DNA of 64,000 nucleotides from Microbacterium phyllosphaerae (GTDB taxonomy: Bacteria; Actinomycetota; Actinomycetes; Actinomycetales; Microbacteriaceae), in assembly GCF_017876435.1 (NCBI RefSeq), contig NZ_JAGIOA010000001.1, positions 3,534,001 to 3,598,000 on the forward strand. The letters run 5' to 3'. Positions 17,622-25,848 of the stretch are shown here, piece after piece. Within the stretch, counting starts at the first letter, position 1. Every line of letters starts with the position of its first letter. The notes beneath the pieces were generated by a model that saw only the letters and a list, made by a program, of their open reading frames with translations, searched no databases and had not been told where the DNA came from. Made by a program: the position numbers and the translations under genes.

Positions 17622-18847
17622 GCGGGTTGCCCTTCTTCGGTCCGGGACTCGGACATGCTCGTCATGGTGCCCTCCAGCCACGCGCGGATCGCCTGACCGT
17701 CCTGTCCCAGCGACGGCGGCCCGAGCCGATAGTCGACGGGAGTGCGCGAGAAGGTCATGGGATTGCGGATGCCGGGCATCGCCCGCTCGCCCTGCCCGGA
17801 GGTGACGATCGGATCGAGGCCGATGCTCTCGGCGAACGCGATCCCCTCGGAGACGTCGAGCACGGGTGCGCAGGGAAGCCCTCGCGACGAGAGAAGATCG
17901 AACCACTCTCGGGCCGAGCGCCCCGAGAGTGTCTGGGTGAGGATGGGGCGCAGCTCGTCCCGGTGCCTGCTGCGCAGCGCGTTGGATCGGAACCGCGCGT
18001 CGTCGGCGACCCCCGCCAGGCCGAGTGCATCGCACAACCCCCGGAACTGCACGTCGTTGCCGATGGTCAGCACCAGGTCGCCGTCGGCGGTCGGGAACGG
18101 TGCATACGGGTAGATGCTCGGGTGGTCGTTCCCGAGCCGCGAGGGCACGCTTCCGCTCAGCAGATATCCCCCGGTCTGGTTGACCAGCCCGGAGAGTGCC
18201 GACGAGAGCAGGTTCAGCTCGACGTGCTGACCTTCGCCGGTGCGTGAGCGATGGAACAACGCGGAGACGACGGCGACGGCCGCATGAAGACCCGTCATCA
18301 CGTCGAACACGGCGACGCCCGAGCGATAGCCCTCGCCGTCTTCCGGGCCCGTCAGCGTCATCATCCCCGACATGGCCTGCACGAGCAGGTCGTAACCGGG
18401 GAGGTCCGAACCGCCCGCGGTGCCGAAGCCCGTCACGGACGCGTACACCACATGCGGGTTGACCTTCTCGACCGACTCGTAGTCGAGGCCGAACCGCGCC
18501 ATGCCGCCGGGTTTGAAGTTCTCGGTGATCACGTCCGCCCGTGCGGCGAGCTCTTTCGCGACCAGCAGGTCGGCCGGATCCTTGAGATCGAGGACGATGG
18601 ACTGCTTGTTGCGGTTGACCGACAGATAGTACGTGGACTCCCCCGCACGCTGCGGTGGTGTCCAGCTTCTCGTCTCGTCGCCGATGGGGCTCTCGATCTT
18701 GATCACGGTCGCGCCCAGGTCGGCCAAGAGCATCGTGCAGTACGGGCCGGCCAGTACTCTGCCGAAATCGGCGATCAGCACCCCTTGCAGCGGACCGCTG
18801 GGCGGTTGGTCGTTGGTCGCGTCGTATCGCGCATCGGAGATCGTCAT
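17618..18847 (-). CDS. CaiB/BaiF family CoA-transferase (class III)
   Basis: The 409-residue enzyme moves CoA between carboxylic acids through an aspartyl-CoA mixed anhydride. The catalytic aspartate is D153 in LPGYDLLVQAMSG. The N-terminal ADFGRVLAGPYCTMLLADLGA and the YLSVNRNKQSIVLDLK segments are typical. Pairing with a glutaryl-CoA-dehydrogenase-like gene is the arrangement seen for dicarboxylate activation (for example succinyl-CoA:glutarate CoA-transferase), so it probably activates the acid made by the aldehyde dehydrogenase. It is the first gene of the leftward operon; ATG at 18847 has 'gaaggtg'. A GTATTGGA element lies 54 nt upstream on its sense strand, between it and the divergent LysR gene. 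Confidence 0.88.
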   Translation of the reverse strand: MTISDARYDATNDQPPSGPLQGVLIADFGRVLAGPYCTMLLADLGATVIKIESPIGDETRSWTPPQRAGESTYYLSVNRNKQSIVLDLKDPADLLVAKELAARADVITENFKPGGMARFGLDYESVEKVNPHVVYASVTGFGTAGGSDLPGYDLLVQAMSGMMTLTGPEDGEGYRSGVAVFDVMTGLHAAVAVVSALFHRSRTGEGQHVELNLLSSALSGLVNQTGGYLLSGSVPSRLGNDHPSIYPYAPFPTADGDLVLTIGNDVQFRGLCDALGLAGVADDARFRSNALRSRHRDELRPILTQTLSGRSAREWFDLLSSRGLPCAPVLDVSEGIAFAESIGLDPIVTSGQGERAMPGIRNPMTFSRTPVDYRLGPPSLGQDGQAIRAWLEGTMTSMSESRTEEGQPA

Positions 18848-18901
18848 CGCATCACCTTCGTGGGAACTGTCCGGTCAGCCTCGCAGGATTGTTTATGCTC
18901 G

Positions 18902-18929
18902 TCCAATACTCGATGGCACCTCGATTGAT
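18902..18929 (-). promoter_or_regulatory. Composite GTATTGGA element before the CoA-transferase operon (site 1)
   Basis: On the minus strand ATCAATC (18929-18923) is followed by 13 bases and then GTATTGGA (18909-18902), ending 54 nt before the operon start codon. The same arrangement occurs before the monooxygenase (19865-19892) and before the 3-hydroxyacyl-CoA dehydrogenase (23198-23225). The element sits between the operon and the divergent LysR gene, as expected for a LysR-controlled, auto-regulated intergenic region. Assignment to the LysR protein is inference. Confidence 0.5.
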
Positions 18930-18951
18930 GCATCTCTGTAATAATCGCCGC

Positions 18952-19848
18952 ATGGAGATCTCACAGATCCGCTCCTTCCTCGCCGTCGCGGAGGAGCTGC
19001 ATTTCGGTCGGGCTGCCGAGAAGCTGCACATGGCCCAGCCACCCGTCAGCCGGAACATCAAGCACCTCGAGCGCGAGCTCGGTGCGCTGCTCTTCGAGCG
19101 ATCGACCCGCAAGGTGACGCTCACATCGGTGGGTTCGGCACTCATCGCCCCCGCGCGGGATGTGCTCGCAGCCCTCGAGCGGATGGGGACGGCGGCGAAA
19201 GCCGCCGGGGTCGGCGAGATCGGGCGGGTGCGCCTCGCCTACGCCGGCGCATCGTCGAACGTGCTCGTCGGCCGCCTGGCGCGTGCCGTCAATCAGCAGC
19301 ATCCGGGCATCAACCTCGAGTTGCTGAGTCAGAACTTCGCGCAGAAGGCGATGCGACTTCTCACGCGCGGCGACATCGATCTCGCCCTCGGCCGATGGGA
19401 CCACCTGCCAGACGGCGTCCGCACCCGAGTCGTCGCATCCGAGGAGCTCGTGATCGCCGTTCCGGAGACCCACCGGCTCGCGGATCGCGAATCGGTGTCG
19501 ATCTCGGAGTTCAGCGACGACCGGTTCGTGACCCTGCCGACGGAGCTCGGCTCTGTCCTCAACGACCGCTTGCGCCAGATGTCGCGCGAGGCCGGCTTCT
19601 CGGTCGATATCGTGCAGGACGCATCCGACACGTGGACGTTGATGTCGCTCGTCTCCGCCGAGGTCGGTTGCTCGTTGACCCTGTCATCCGTCATCCCGAG
19701 CATCGCGGATCCGCACCTTCGATTCCTGCGGCTCGGCGACGACGTCGACCCCGTCGAGCTGAGGATCGCGTGGCGAGCCGACAGCGACGATCGCGCGATG
19801 CACGCGGTGCTCCGCCTTGCGGAGGAGGTTCTTCCCGACCTCGGTTGA
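18952..19848 (+). CDS. LysR-family transcriptional regulator
   Basis: The 298-residue regulator has an N-terminal winged helix-turn-helix (about residues 1-60: MEISQIRSFLAVAEELHFGR, then AAEKLHMAQPPVSRNIKHLE). A substrate-binding-protein-like effector domain of about 200 residues follows (RLAYAGASSNVLVGRLARAV..., PETHRLADRESVSI). ATG at 18952 gives the canonical LysR start; an in-frame extension of 21 residues is rejected. It is divergent from the CoA-transferase operon and 108 bp before the monooxygenase gene on the same strand, so it is the best candidate to control the catabolic cluster. The effector is unknown and could be a cyclic ketone, lactone or ring-cleavage acid. Confidence 0.88.
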   Translation: MEISQIRSFLAVAEELHFGRAAEKLHMAQPPVSRNIKHLERELGALLFERSTRKVTLTSVGSALIAPARDVLAALERMGTAAKAAGVGEIGRVRLAYAGASSNVLVGRLARAVNQQHPGINLELLSQNFAQKAMRLLTRGDIDLALGRWDHLPDGVRTRVVASEELVIAVPETHRLADRESVSISEFSDDRFVTLPTELGSVLNDRLRQMSREAGFSVDIVQDASDTWTLMSLVSAEVGCSLTLSSVIPSIADPHLRFLRLGDDVDPVELRIAWRADSDDRAMHAVLRLAEEVLPDLG

Positions 19849-19864
19849 TTGATCCATCAGAAGC

Positions 19865-19892
19865 ATTTATCGCCAGTGCATTTGGTATTGGA
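19865..19892 (+). promoter_or_regulatory. Composite GTATTGGA element before the Baeyer-Villiger monooxygenase (site 2)
   Basis: ATTTATC (19865-19871), 13 bases, then GTATTGGA (19885-19892), ending 64 nt before the monooxygenase start. The spacing equals that of sites 1 and 3. It lies just after the LysR stop codon, so the monooxygenase probably has its own regulated promoter. A related string GATTGATCCATC overlaps the end of the LysR gene at 19847-19858. Confidence 0.5.
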
Positions 19893-19956
19893 GTGAATGT
19901 AACGTCCGGTGGCACAGTGGGTTCACCCAGGACTGGAAAAGACGAAGGAGTCTCCC

Positions 19957-21579
19957 ATGACGAACCCTCACTCCACTGACTACGACGCCATCGTCGTGGG
20001 AGCCGGATTCGCTGGCATCTACCAGCTCTACACACTGCGTGAGCAGCTCGGACTCAGCGTCCGACTGTTCGAGAAGGGCTCGGGAGTCGGCGGCACCTGG
20101 TACTGGAACAAGTACCCCGGCGCGATGTCCGACACCGAGAGCCCGTTCTATCGCTACTCCTTCGACAAGGAGCTGCTGCAGGAGTGGAGCTGGAGCCGGA
20201 AGTACATCGACCAGCCCGACATCCTGGCCTACATCGAAGAGGTCGTGAAGCGTCACGACCTCCTGAAGGACATCGAGCTCGACACCGAGATCCGCTCGAT
20301 CGTGCTCGACGAGTCCACCGACACGTGGACCGTCACGACCGCCGCGGGCGAGTCGTACACCGCACGTTACGTCGTGACGGCGCTGGGCCTTCTCGCGGCC
20401 GTGAACGTCCCGGACATCCCCGGTATGGATTCATTCCGCGGCCGCACGGTGCACACCGCGGAGTGGCCGGATGACCTCGCCCTGGAGGGCAAGCGGGTCG
20501 GCGTCGTCGGCACCGGCTCCACCGGCACGCAGTTCATCGTCGCCTCATCGAAGATCGCCGACCACCTCACCGTCTTCCAGCGCAACCCTCAGTACTGCGT
20601 GCCCTCCGGCAACGGGCCGGTCGAGCCCGGCGAAGTCGAAGGTTACAAGAGCCGCTACGACGAGATCTGGAAGCAGGTGCGCGGCTCGCAGGTGGCGTTC
20701 GGCTTCGAGGAGTCGACGATCGCCGCCTCCGAGGTCACGCCCGAGGAGCGCGAGCGCGTGTTCGAAGAGGCGTGGCAGCGCGGCAACGGCTTCTACTTCA
20801 TGTTCGGCACGTTCAACGATCTCGCCGTCGACCTCGAGTCGAACGAGGCCGCTGCGGACTTCATCCGGCGCAAGATCGCCCAGGTCGTGGACGACCCCGA
20901 GACGGCCCGCAAGCTCACGCCCACCCAGGCTTACGCGAAGCGTCCGCTGTGCAACCACAACTACTACGAGGTCTACAACCAGGAGAACGTCGAACTGGTC
21001 TCGATCCTCGAGAACCCGATCGTCGAGATCGTTCCCGAGGGCGTGAAGACGGCTGACGGCATCGTGCACGAGCTCGACGTGCTCGTCTTCGCGACCGGCT
21101 TCGACGCGGTCGACGGCAACTACCGGCGCATCGACCTCGTCGGCCGCGACGGCATCACGGCGGATCAGCACTGGGAGGAGGCTCCGACCAGCTACCTCGG
21201 GATCGCGACGACCGGATTCCCGAACCTGTTCATGGTGCTCGGACCCAACGGGCCGTTCACCAACCTCGTGCCCTCGATCGAGGTGCAGGTCGAGTTCATC
21301 ACGAAGCTCATCGACACAGGAGAGAAGCGGCACGTGATCGTCGAGACGACTCAGGACGTCGAGGACGGCTGGTCGGTGATCTGCAGCGACATCGCGAACG
21401 GCACCGTCTTCCCGAAGACCGACTCGTGGATCTTCGGCGCCAACATCCCGGGCAAGAAGAGCTCGGTGCTGTTCTACATGGCAGGGATCCGCTCATACGG
21501 TGAAGTGCTCGCCGACGTCGCGGCGAACGACATGAAGGGCTTCCGGCTGACACCGGTGAAGCAGGCCGTCGACGCCTGA
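19957..21579 (+). CDS. Baeyer-Villiger flavin monooxygenase, cyclohexanone-monooxygenase-like
   Basis: The 540-residue FAD/NADPH enzyme inserts one oxygen atom next to a ketone carbonyl, giving an ester or lactone. Two Rossmann motifs are present, GAGFAG (15-20, FAD) and GTGSTG (185-190, NADPH). The Baeyer-Villiger signature F-x-G-x3-H-x3-W-P is exact in FRGRTVHTAEWP (160-171), and the longer type-I motif GGTWYWNKYPGAMSD (45-59) is also intact. Length and sequence style fit the cyclohexanone/cyclopentanone monooxygenase group. ATG at 19957 has 'aaggag' and removes a 16-residue unlikely extension. Its neighbours (SDR, aldehyde dehydrogenase, CoA-transferase, beta-oxidation enzymes) suggest cyclic ketone catabolism. 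The substrate is inferred, and terpene or longer ketones remain possible. Confidence 0.9.
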   Translation: MTNPHSTDYDAIVVGAGFAGIYQLYTLREQLGLSVRLFEKGSGVGGTWYWNKYPGAMSDTESPFYRYSFDKELLQEWSWSRKYIDQPDILAYIEEVVKRHDLLKDIELDTEIRSIVLDESTDTWTVTTAAGESYTARYVVTALGLLAAVNVPDIPGMDSFRGRTVHTAEWPDDLALEGKRVGVVGTGSTGTQFIVASSKIADHLTVFQRNPQYCVPSGNGPVEPGEVEGYKSRYDEIWKQVRGSQVAFGFEESTIAASEVTPEERERVFEEAWQRGNGFYFMFGTFNDLAVDLESNEAAADFIRRKIAQVVDDPETARKLTPTQAYAKRPLCNHNYYEVYNQENVELVSILENPIVEIVPEGVKTADGIVHELDVLVFATGFDAVDGNYRRIDLVGRDGITADQHWEEAPTSYLGIATTGFPNLFMVLGPNGPFTNLVPSIEVQVEFITKLIDTGEKRHVIVETTQDVEDGWSVICSDIANGTVFPKTDSWIFGANIPGKKSSVLFYMAGIRSYGEVLADVAANDMKGFRLTPVKQAVDA

Positions 21580-21590
21580 CTCCCCCGCGC

Positions 21591-21623
21591 GATGCCCCCG
21601 GGTGCTCGTTGCCCGGGGGCATC
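21591..21623. terminator. Hairpin 1 between monooxygenase and aldehyde dehydrogenase genes
   Basis: A perfect 12-bp inverted repeat (GATGCCCCCGGG / CCCGGGGGCATC) with a 9-nt loop begins 11 bp after the monooxygenase stop. No long T-run follows, which is usual for GC-rich actinobacteria. It most likely ends the rightward transcript. Confidence 0.7.
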
Positions 21624-21670
21624 GTCGTGCGTCCGGGGCGATGCTCACTCCGATCCCGCGCGCGCACGGC

Positions 21671-21703
21671 TGAGGCCCCGTGACTTTATGTCACGGGGCC
21701 TCA
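21671..21703. terminator. Hairpin 2 between monooxygenase and aldehyde dehydrogenase genes
   Basis: A perfect 14-bp inverted repeat (TGAGGCCCCGTGAC / GTCACGGGGCCTCA) with the loop TTTAT lies 14 bp past the leftward aldehyde dehydrogenase stop codon. With hairpin 1 it insulates the two convergent transcripts. Confidence 0.75.
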
Positions 21704-21717
21704 AGCTGCGAGTCGGA

Positions 21718-23097
21718 TCAGCGCAGCGGCTCGAGTACCCGCACGAGCTTCTTGTTCGCGAACTCGTCGATGCCGAACCTCGCGAGCTCGCGCCCCACAC
21801 CCGAGCGCTTCACGCCGCCGAACGGCAGGTCGGGCGCGCTCTTGCTGGTGCTGTTGATCCACACCATGCCCGCTTCGAGCTGCTCGGCGATCGTGTCGGC
21901 CAGCGCGGCATCCCGAGTGAAGATGCTGCTCGAGAGCCCGAAGGGCGAGGAGTTGGCCAATTGCACCGCCGCCTGCGGCGATGCGACACGGTACACGACC
22001 GCGGCGGGGCCGAACAGCTCTTCCTCATAGGCGCGCATCTCGGGTGTGACCTCGGTCAGCACAGTCGGCGGGTAGAAGGCTGCGGACGGGCGCGCCTGCG
22101 GTCCGACGTACAGAGTCGCCCCCTTGTCGACGGCGTCGCGGACGATCTCGTCGAGCTCCGCGCTCGCAGAGGTCGACGAGAGGGGGCCGAGGAAGGTATC
22201 GGGATCCGTGGGGTCACCGACGGAGATCTTCGAGACCGCTTCGATGAACTTGCGCGTGAACTCGTCGTAGACGGCATCCACCACGATGAAGCGCTTCGAC
22301 GCCGTGCAGGCCTGCCCTCCGTTGGCGAACCGCCCCACGACGGCCGCGGCGACCGCGGCTTCGATGTCGGCGTCGTCGAGCACGATGAACGGATCGGATC
22401 CGCCGAGTTCCAGCACGTACTTCTTCATGTGCCGACCGGCCACCTCGCCCACCGCCGCGCCGGCCGCCTCGGAACCGGTCAATGAGACGCCGCGGATGCG
22501 ATCGTCGGCGATGATCCCCGCGACCTGACCGCTGTCGATGAAGGCGTTGATGTAGGCATCCGCCGGCACGCCGGCGTCGTGCAGGACGCGCTCGAGCGCG
22601 AGAGCTGCCCGAGGACAGTTGCGCGCGTGCTTGAGCACGATCGTGTTGCCGAGCGCGAGGTTGGGAGCGGCGAAACGTGCCACCTGATAGTAGGGGTAGT
22701 TCCAGGGCATGATCCCGAGAAGCGCGCCGATGGGCTCCGTCCGCACGCGGGCCTCTCCCCCGCCGACGATGTCGAGCTCCTCTTCTGCAAGGAACCGCGC
22801 GGCGTTGTCGGCGTAGTACTCGAAGATCGACGCGACGAGGGCGACCTCGCCCCGGGCCTGGGTGGTCGGCTTGCCCATCTCGACGGTGAGGATCTCGGCG
22901 AGCTCCGGCATCCGTTCGCGGAAGAGCTCTGCCGCACGGCGGAGAGTCGCCGTGCGCTGTTCGAGCGGCAGTGTGCGGTATCGCGCGTACTCGTCGGCGG
23001 ATCTGGCAAGGATCTCCTCGACCGCCGCGTCGTCGATGACCGGATGCTCCTCGAGGGTCTCTCCGGTCGTCGGGTTGATGGTCCTGTATGCGCTCAT
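21718..23097 (-). CDS. NAD(P)-dependent aldehyde dehydrogenase, succinate-semialdehyde-dehydrogenase-like
   Basis: The 459-residue enzyme oxidises an aldehyde to a carboxylic acid. The catalytic cysteine is C264 in GGQACTASKRF and the general base E230 in LELGGSDP; PWNYPYYQ (131-138) and EELFGP are also typical. The subgroup resembles NAD-dependent succinate-semialdehyde dehydrogenases, which handle omega-oxo acids. In context it could turn a 5-oxopentanoate or 6-oxohexanoate into glutarate or adipate. ATG at 23097 has 'aggag'; the long in-frame upstream extension crosses the promoter and is rejected. A GTATTGGA octamer lies 61 nt upstream in sense orientation. Two hairpins lie past its stop. 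Confidence 0.88.
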   Translation of the reverse strand: MSAYRTINPTTGETLEEHPVIDDAAVEEILARSADEYARYRTLPLEQRTATLRRAAELFRERMPELAEILTVEMGKPTTQARGEVALVASIFEYYADNAARFLAEEELDIVGGGEARVRTEPIGALLGIMPWNYPYYQVARFAAPNLALGNTIVLKHARNCPRAALALERVLHDAGVPADAYINAFIDSGQVAGIIADDRIRGVSLTGSEAAGAAVGEVAGRHMKKYVLELGGSDPFIVLDDADIEAAVAAAVVGRFANGGQACTASKRFIVVDAVYDEFTRKFIEAVSKISVGDPTDPDTFLGPLSSTSASAELDEIVRDAVDKGATLYVGPQARPSAAFYPPTVLTEVTPEMRAYEEELFGPAAVVYRVASPQAAVQLANSSPFGLSSSIFTRDAALADTIAEQLEAGMVWINSTSKSAPDLPFGGVKRSGVGRELARFGIDEFANKKLVRVLEPLR

Positions 23098-23158
23098 CGA
23101 ATGCTCCTGCTTCGTCGCGGGTGTACACACCCAGCGTGCAGCCCTGGAGGGCCGCTCG

Positions 23159-23166
23159 TCCAATAC
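23159..23166 (-). promoter_or_regulatory. GTATTGGA octamer before the aldehyde dehydrogenase (site 4)
   Basis: Plus-strand TCCAATAC reads GTATTGGA on the gene's sense strand and ends 61 nt before the start codon. At the 13-nt spacing where sites 1-3 have AT(C/T)(A/T)ATC there is instead GTGATAT, one arm of the adjacent palindrome. It forms an inverted pair with site 3 across 51 bp. Confidence 0.45.
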
Positions 23167-23179
23167 TGATGCCGCGCAC

Positions 23180-23199
23180 ATATCACCCACGCGTGATAT
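23180..23199. promoter_or_regulatory. Perfect inverted repeat between the divergent dehydrogenase genes
   Basis: ATATCAC, six bases, GTGATAT: two perfect 7-bp arms centred between the aldehyde dehydrogenase and 3-hydroxyacyl-CoA dehydrogenase promoters. It is an AT-rich island in GC-rich DNA, and an ATC-N-GAT style palindrome is compatible with a LysR-type recognition site. It overlaps by two bases the ATCAATC part of site 3. Confidence 0.5.
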
Positions 23200-23225
23200 C
23201 AATCTCGGGTCGATCAGGTATTGGA
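23198..23225 (+). promoter_or_regulatory. Composite GTATTGGA element before the 3-hydroxyacyl-CoA dehydrogenase (site 3)
   Basis: ATCAATC (23198-23204), 13 bases, then GTATTGGA (23218-23225), ending 55 nt before the start codon. Sequence and spacing are the same as in site 1. Confidence 0.5.
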
Positions 23226-23280
23226 CTTGCATAGGTGCGGATGTGAGTCTGGCCCGAGCGACCCGATCGAAGGAGATGTC

Positions 23281-24135
23281 ATGAGCGGTGCACCGGAACG
23301 CGTCGGAGTGATCGGCGGTGGGCGCATGGGCGCGGGGATCGCTCAGGTCTTCGCACAGGCGGGCTCCATGGTGACGGTGGTCGAGCGGGACGCGGCCTCG
23401 ATGGAATCCGCTCGTGACCGCCTGGCCGACGGCGTCACGAAGGCCGCCGCGCGCATCGAGACCGTCGATGCGACCGAGACGCTCTCCCGCCTGCACGTCA
23501 CGGCGGCATACGAGGACCTCTCGTCAGCCGACCTCGTGGTGGAGGCGGTCCCCGAGATTCTCGACCTCAAGATCGGGGCCCTGACGCGAGCCGAACAGGT
23601 CCTCTCCCCCTCGGCCTGGATCACGACGAACACGTCATCGCTTCCGGTCTCGCAGATCGCCGAGCATCTGTCCCGCCCCGAGCGGTTCTGCGGCCTGCAC
23701 TTCTTCAACCCGGTGCCGCCGTCGGCTCTCGTCGAGGTCGTGCTCGCGCCGCTGACTGCTGCGGAGATGCGCTCAGCCGCCGGTGAGTGGATCACTGCGT
23801 TGGCCAAGACCGCGATCTTCGTGAACGACACTCCCGGTTTCGCGAGCTCGCGTCTGGGGAACGCGCTCGCACTCGAGGCCATGCGCATGGTCGAGGAGGG
23901 CGTCGCGAGCGCCGCCGACATCGATACGGCGATGGAGCTCGGGTATCGGCACGCGACGGGCCCGCTGCGCACGTCCGACCTGGTGGGGCTCGACGTGAGG
24001 CTCGACATCTGCGAGTTCCTGCACGCGACCCTCGGCGAGCGCTTCGCGCCGCCGCAGATCCTCAGGGACAAGGTCGCGGCCGGTGACCTCGGCCGTAAGA
24101 CCGGCCGAGGATTCTTCGACTACCCGGTGTCCTGA
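23281..24135 (+). CDS. 3-hydroxyacyl-CoA dehydrogenase (3-hydroxybutyryl-CoA dehydrogenase type)
   Basis: The 284-residue enzyme oxidises L-3-hydroxyacyl-CoA to 3-oxoacyl-CoA with NAD. It has the GxGxxG-type loop GVIGGGRMGAG (9-19), the catalytic histidine H140 in GLHFFNPV, and a C-terminal domain ending in GRKTGRGFFDYP, all standard for the short bacterial PaaH/Hbd form. ATG at 23281 has 'aaggagatgtc' directly upstream; a 20-residue in-frame extension is rejected. It is divergent from the aldehyde dehydrogenase and supplies the one beta-oxidation step missing from the leftward five-gene operon. Confidence 0.9.
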   Translation: MSGAPERVGVIGGGRMGAGIAQVFAQAGSMVTVVERDAASMESARDRLADGVTKAAARIETVDATETLSRLHVTAAYEDLSSADLVVEAVPEILDLKIGALTRAEQVLSPSAWITTNTSSLPVSQIAEHLSRPERFCGLHFFNPVPPSALVEVVLAPLTAAEMRSAAGEWITALAKTAIFVNDTPGFASSRLGNALALEAMRMVEEGVASAADIDTAMELGYRHATGPLRTSDLVGLDVRLDICEFLHATLGERFAPPQILRDKVAAGDLGRKTGRGFFDYPVS

Positions 24136-24146
24136 CCAGTCTGAGC

Positions 24147-24722
24147 TCAGCCGTCGGTCGAGCGCGGAAGGACCGTGAGCACACGTTCGATGTGGTCGCG
24201 GAACTCCGCCATGTAGTCGCGCAGGAACGTCTCGGTCCGCGGATTCGTGACCGTGCCGTCGGCCGCGTAGTCGTCGGCGACGAAGTGGATATAGGCCTCG
24301 GGGGCGGTCATCTGGCGCGCGTTGCAGAAGCTGAGGACCGCCCGCAGGCTCTGCTGCGCCACCGCCGTGCCGATCGACCCGATCGATGCCCCGATCACCG
24401 CGGCGGGGATGTGGTCGAACGAGTTCTGCCCCCACGGGCGGGACGCCCAGTCGATTGCGTTCTTCAGGGCTCCGGGGATCGAGCGGTTGTATTCCGGGGT
24501 GACGAACAGCACCGCATCCGCCGATGCGATGGCATCCTTCAGCGCGACCGCCTCGGGCGGATACGCGGCGTCGTGATCCGGGCTGTACAGCGGGAGATCG
24601 CGGATGGGGATCTCGAAGAACTCCAGGTCCTCCGGAGCGAGCCCGATCAGCGCTGTCGCGAGGATGCGGTTGATCGAGGCGGATGAGAGGCTTCCGACGA
24701 AGTAGCCGACTCGATAGGTCAT
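24147..24722 (-). CDS. NADPH-dependent FMN reductase family protein
   Basis: The 191-residue flavodoxin-fold protein has the phosphate-binding loop GSLSSASINR (10-19) and the motif PEYNRSIPGALKNAIDW (80-96) that marks the NADPH:FMN / chromate / quinone reductase family. Such enzymes reduce free flavin or quinones with NAD(P)H. The start overlaps the stop of a 50-residue gene by ATGA and has 'aagaggag' upstream, inside that gene. It is the last gene of a MarR / quinone reductase / small protein / FMN reductase operon. A quinone or electrophile detoxification role is likely. Confidence 0.85.
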   Translation of the reverse strand: MTYRVGYFVGSLSSASINRILATALIGLAPEDLEFFEIPIRDLPLYSPDHDAAYPPEAVALKDAIASADAVLFVTPEYNRSIPGALKNAIDWASRPWGQNSFDHIPAAVIGASIGSIGTAVAQQSLRAVLSFCNARQMTAPEAYIHFVADDYAADGTVTNPRTETFLRDYMAEFRDHIERVLTVLPRSTDG

Positions 24723-24871
24723 GACATCTCCTCTTCTCGTGTGGCGTCTCCTGCGACGCCGGGTTCAGTCTCGTCGTGCATCGCGTCGGCGTCCACCCCT
24801 GCCTGCGGTGCGCCAGAGGAGGCACGGGCGGCGAGCACCTGCGCCTGGGCGATCTCGAGAGAACCGATCAT
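24719..24871 (-). CDS. Small 50-residue protein, translationally coupled on both sides
   Basis: A frame of 50 codons begins MIGSLEIAQAQVLAARASSG and ends TREEEMS. Its ATG overlaps the stop of the quinone reductase gene (ATGA at 24871-24868), and its own stop overlaps the start of the FMN reductase gene (ATGA at 24722-24719). A 'ggag' lies 10 nt before the ATG. The product is acidic in its second half and has no cysteine or membrane segment. I recognise no family. Exact four-base overlaps at both ends in an operon argue strongly that it is translated. Confidence 0.6.
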   Translation of the reverse strand: MIGSLEIAQAQVLAARASSGAPQAGVDADAMHDETEPGVAGDATREEEMS

Positions 24872-25848
24872 GTGAGGACCACTCCTTTGCCTCCCACGAC
24901 GCCTGCCTCCATGTCTCGATGCGCCTGCACGATCTCGTGCATGGCGTAGACACGACCCACCGGAATCCGGGCGGCTCCTGCGGACACCGCATCCAGGTAG
25001 TCCTGCAGCACCTGCGCGTCGAGATCGGCGGCCTCACCCGAGTACGCCGTGAGGCGCACGCCGTTGGGCAGCCAGTCCATCGGATAGAACTCCGGGATCG
25101 TCCAGTCGTCCGACAGCATTCCCGTGAAGCACACCGTCCCCCCGGTGCGCACCGACCGGAGCGTGTCCCGCATGACGTTCACGCCGACGAGCTCGATCGC
25201 ACCGTCGACGCCGCCGGGCACCAGCTCTCGCACCCGGGAGGCCACCTCGCCGTCATCGATGACGATGTGATCGACGCCGATGGATTCGAGCAGCGGGCGA
25301 GCCTGCTCGCGACGAGTGGTGGCGATGACCGTGAGCCCTCGGAGCCCTGCGAGCACTGCCGCAGCGAGGCCGACCGATGACGTGCCGCCGCGGATGAGCA
25401 CCGTCTGTCCGGGCTGCGCCTGCAGACCGACCTGGAGCGAGCCGTTCGCCGTCTGCAGCATCTCGGGAACCGCTCCGAGCTGCTCCCACGGCAGTTCGCT
25501 GCGGAACGGGATCACCTGCGCGGCCGGCACCAGGACGTGCTCGGCGTAGCCCCCGTCGAATTCCCGGCCCATGCCGCCCATCATCGTCATGACCTGCGTT
25601 CCGGGAGCGAACTCGCCTCCGGGCGCCTCCGCCACCACGCCGGTCGCCTCGATGCCGGGGATGCGAGGGAAGCTGCCGCTGTACGCGGCCCCTCGGCGGA
25701 AGTGCAGCTCGGATCGGTTCAACCCGAACGCCTTCACTCGTATCAGGACCTCGCCGTTCACGGGCGTGGGCAGAGGAACCTCGCGGACCTCGAGCGCCTC
25801 CGGACCGCCGGGATGCTCGACCACCACCGCCCGCATCGTGCCGCTCAT
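24868..25848 (-). CDS. Zinc-independent quinone oxidoreductase / MDR-family dehydrogenase
   Basis: The 326-residue MDR protein lacks zinc-binding cysteines and has the quinone-oxidoreductase landmarks FGLNRSELHFRRG (42-54), PGIEATGVV and the nucleotide loop GGTSSVGLAAA. NADPH is the likely cofactor. ATG at 25848 overlaps the stop of the MarR gene by ATGA; the end overlaps the small gene. Together with the FMN reductase this looks like a MarR-controlled response to quinones or unsaturated carbonyls. The exact substrate is unknown. Confidence 0.85.
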   Translation of the reverse strand: MSGTMRAVVVEHPGGPEALEVREVPLPTPVNGEVLIRVKAFGLNRSELHFRRGAAYSGSFPRIPGIEATGVVAEAPGGEFAPGTQVMTMMGGMGREFDGGYAEHVLVPAAQVIPFRSELPWEQLGAVPEMLQTANGSLQVGLQAQPGQTVLIRGGTSSVGLAAAVLAGLRGLTVIATTRREQARPLLESIGVDHIVIDDGEVASRVRELVPGGVDGAIELVGVNVMRDTLRSVRTGGTVCFTGMLSDDWTIPEFYPMDWLPNGVRLTAYSGEAADLDAQVLQDYLDAVSAGAARIPVGRVYAMHEIVQAHRDMEAGVVGGKGVVLT

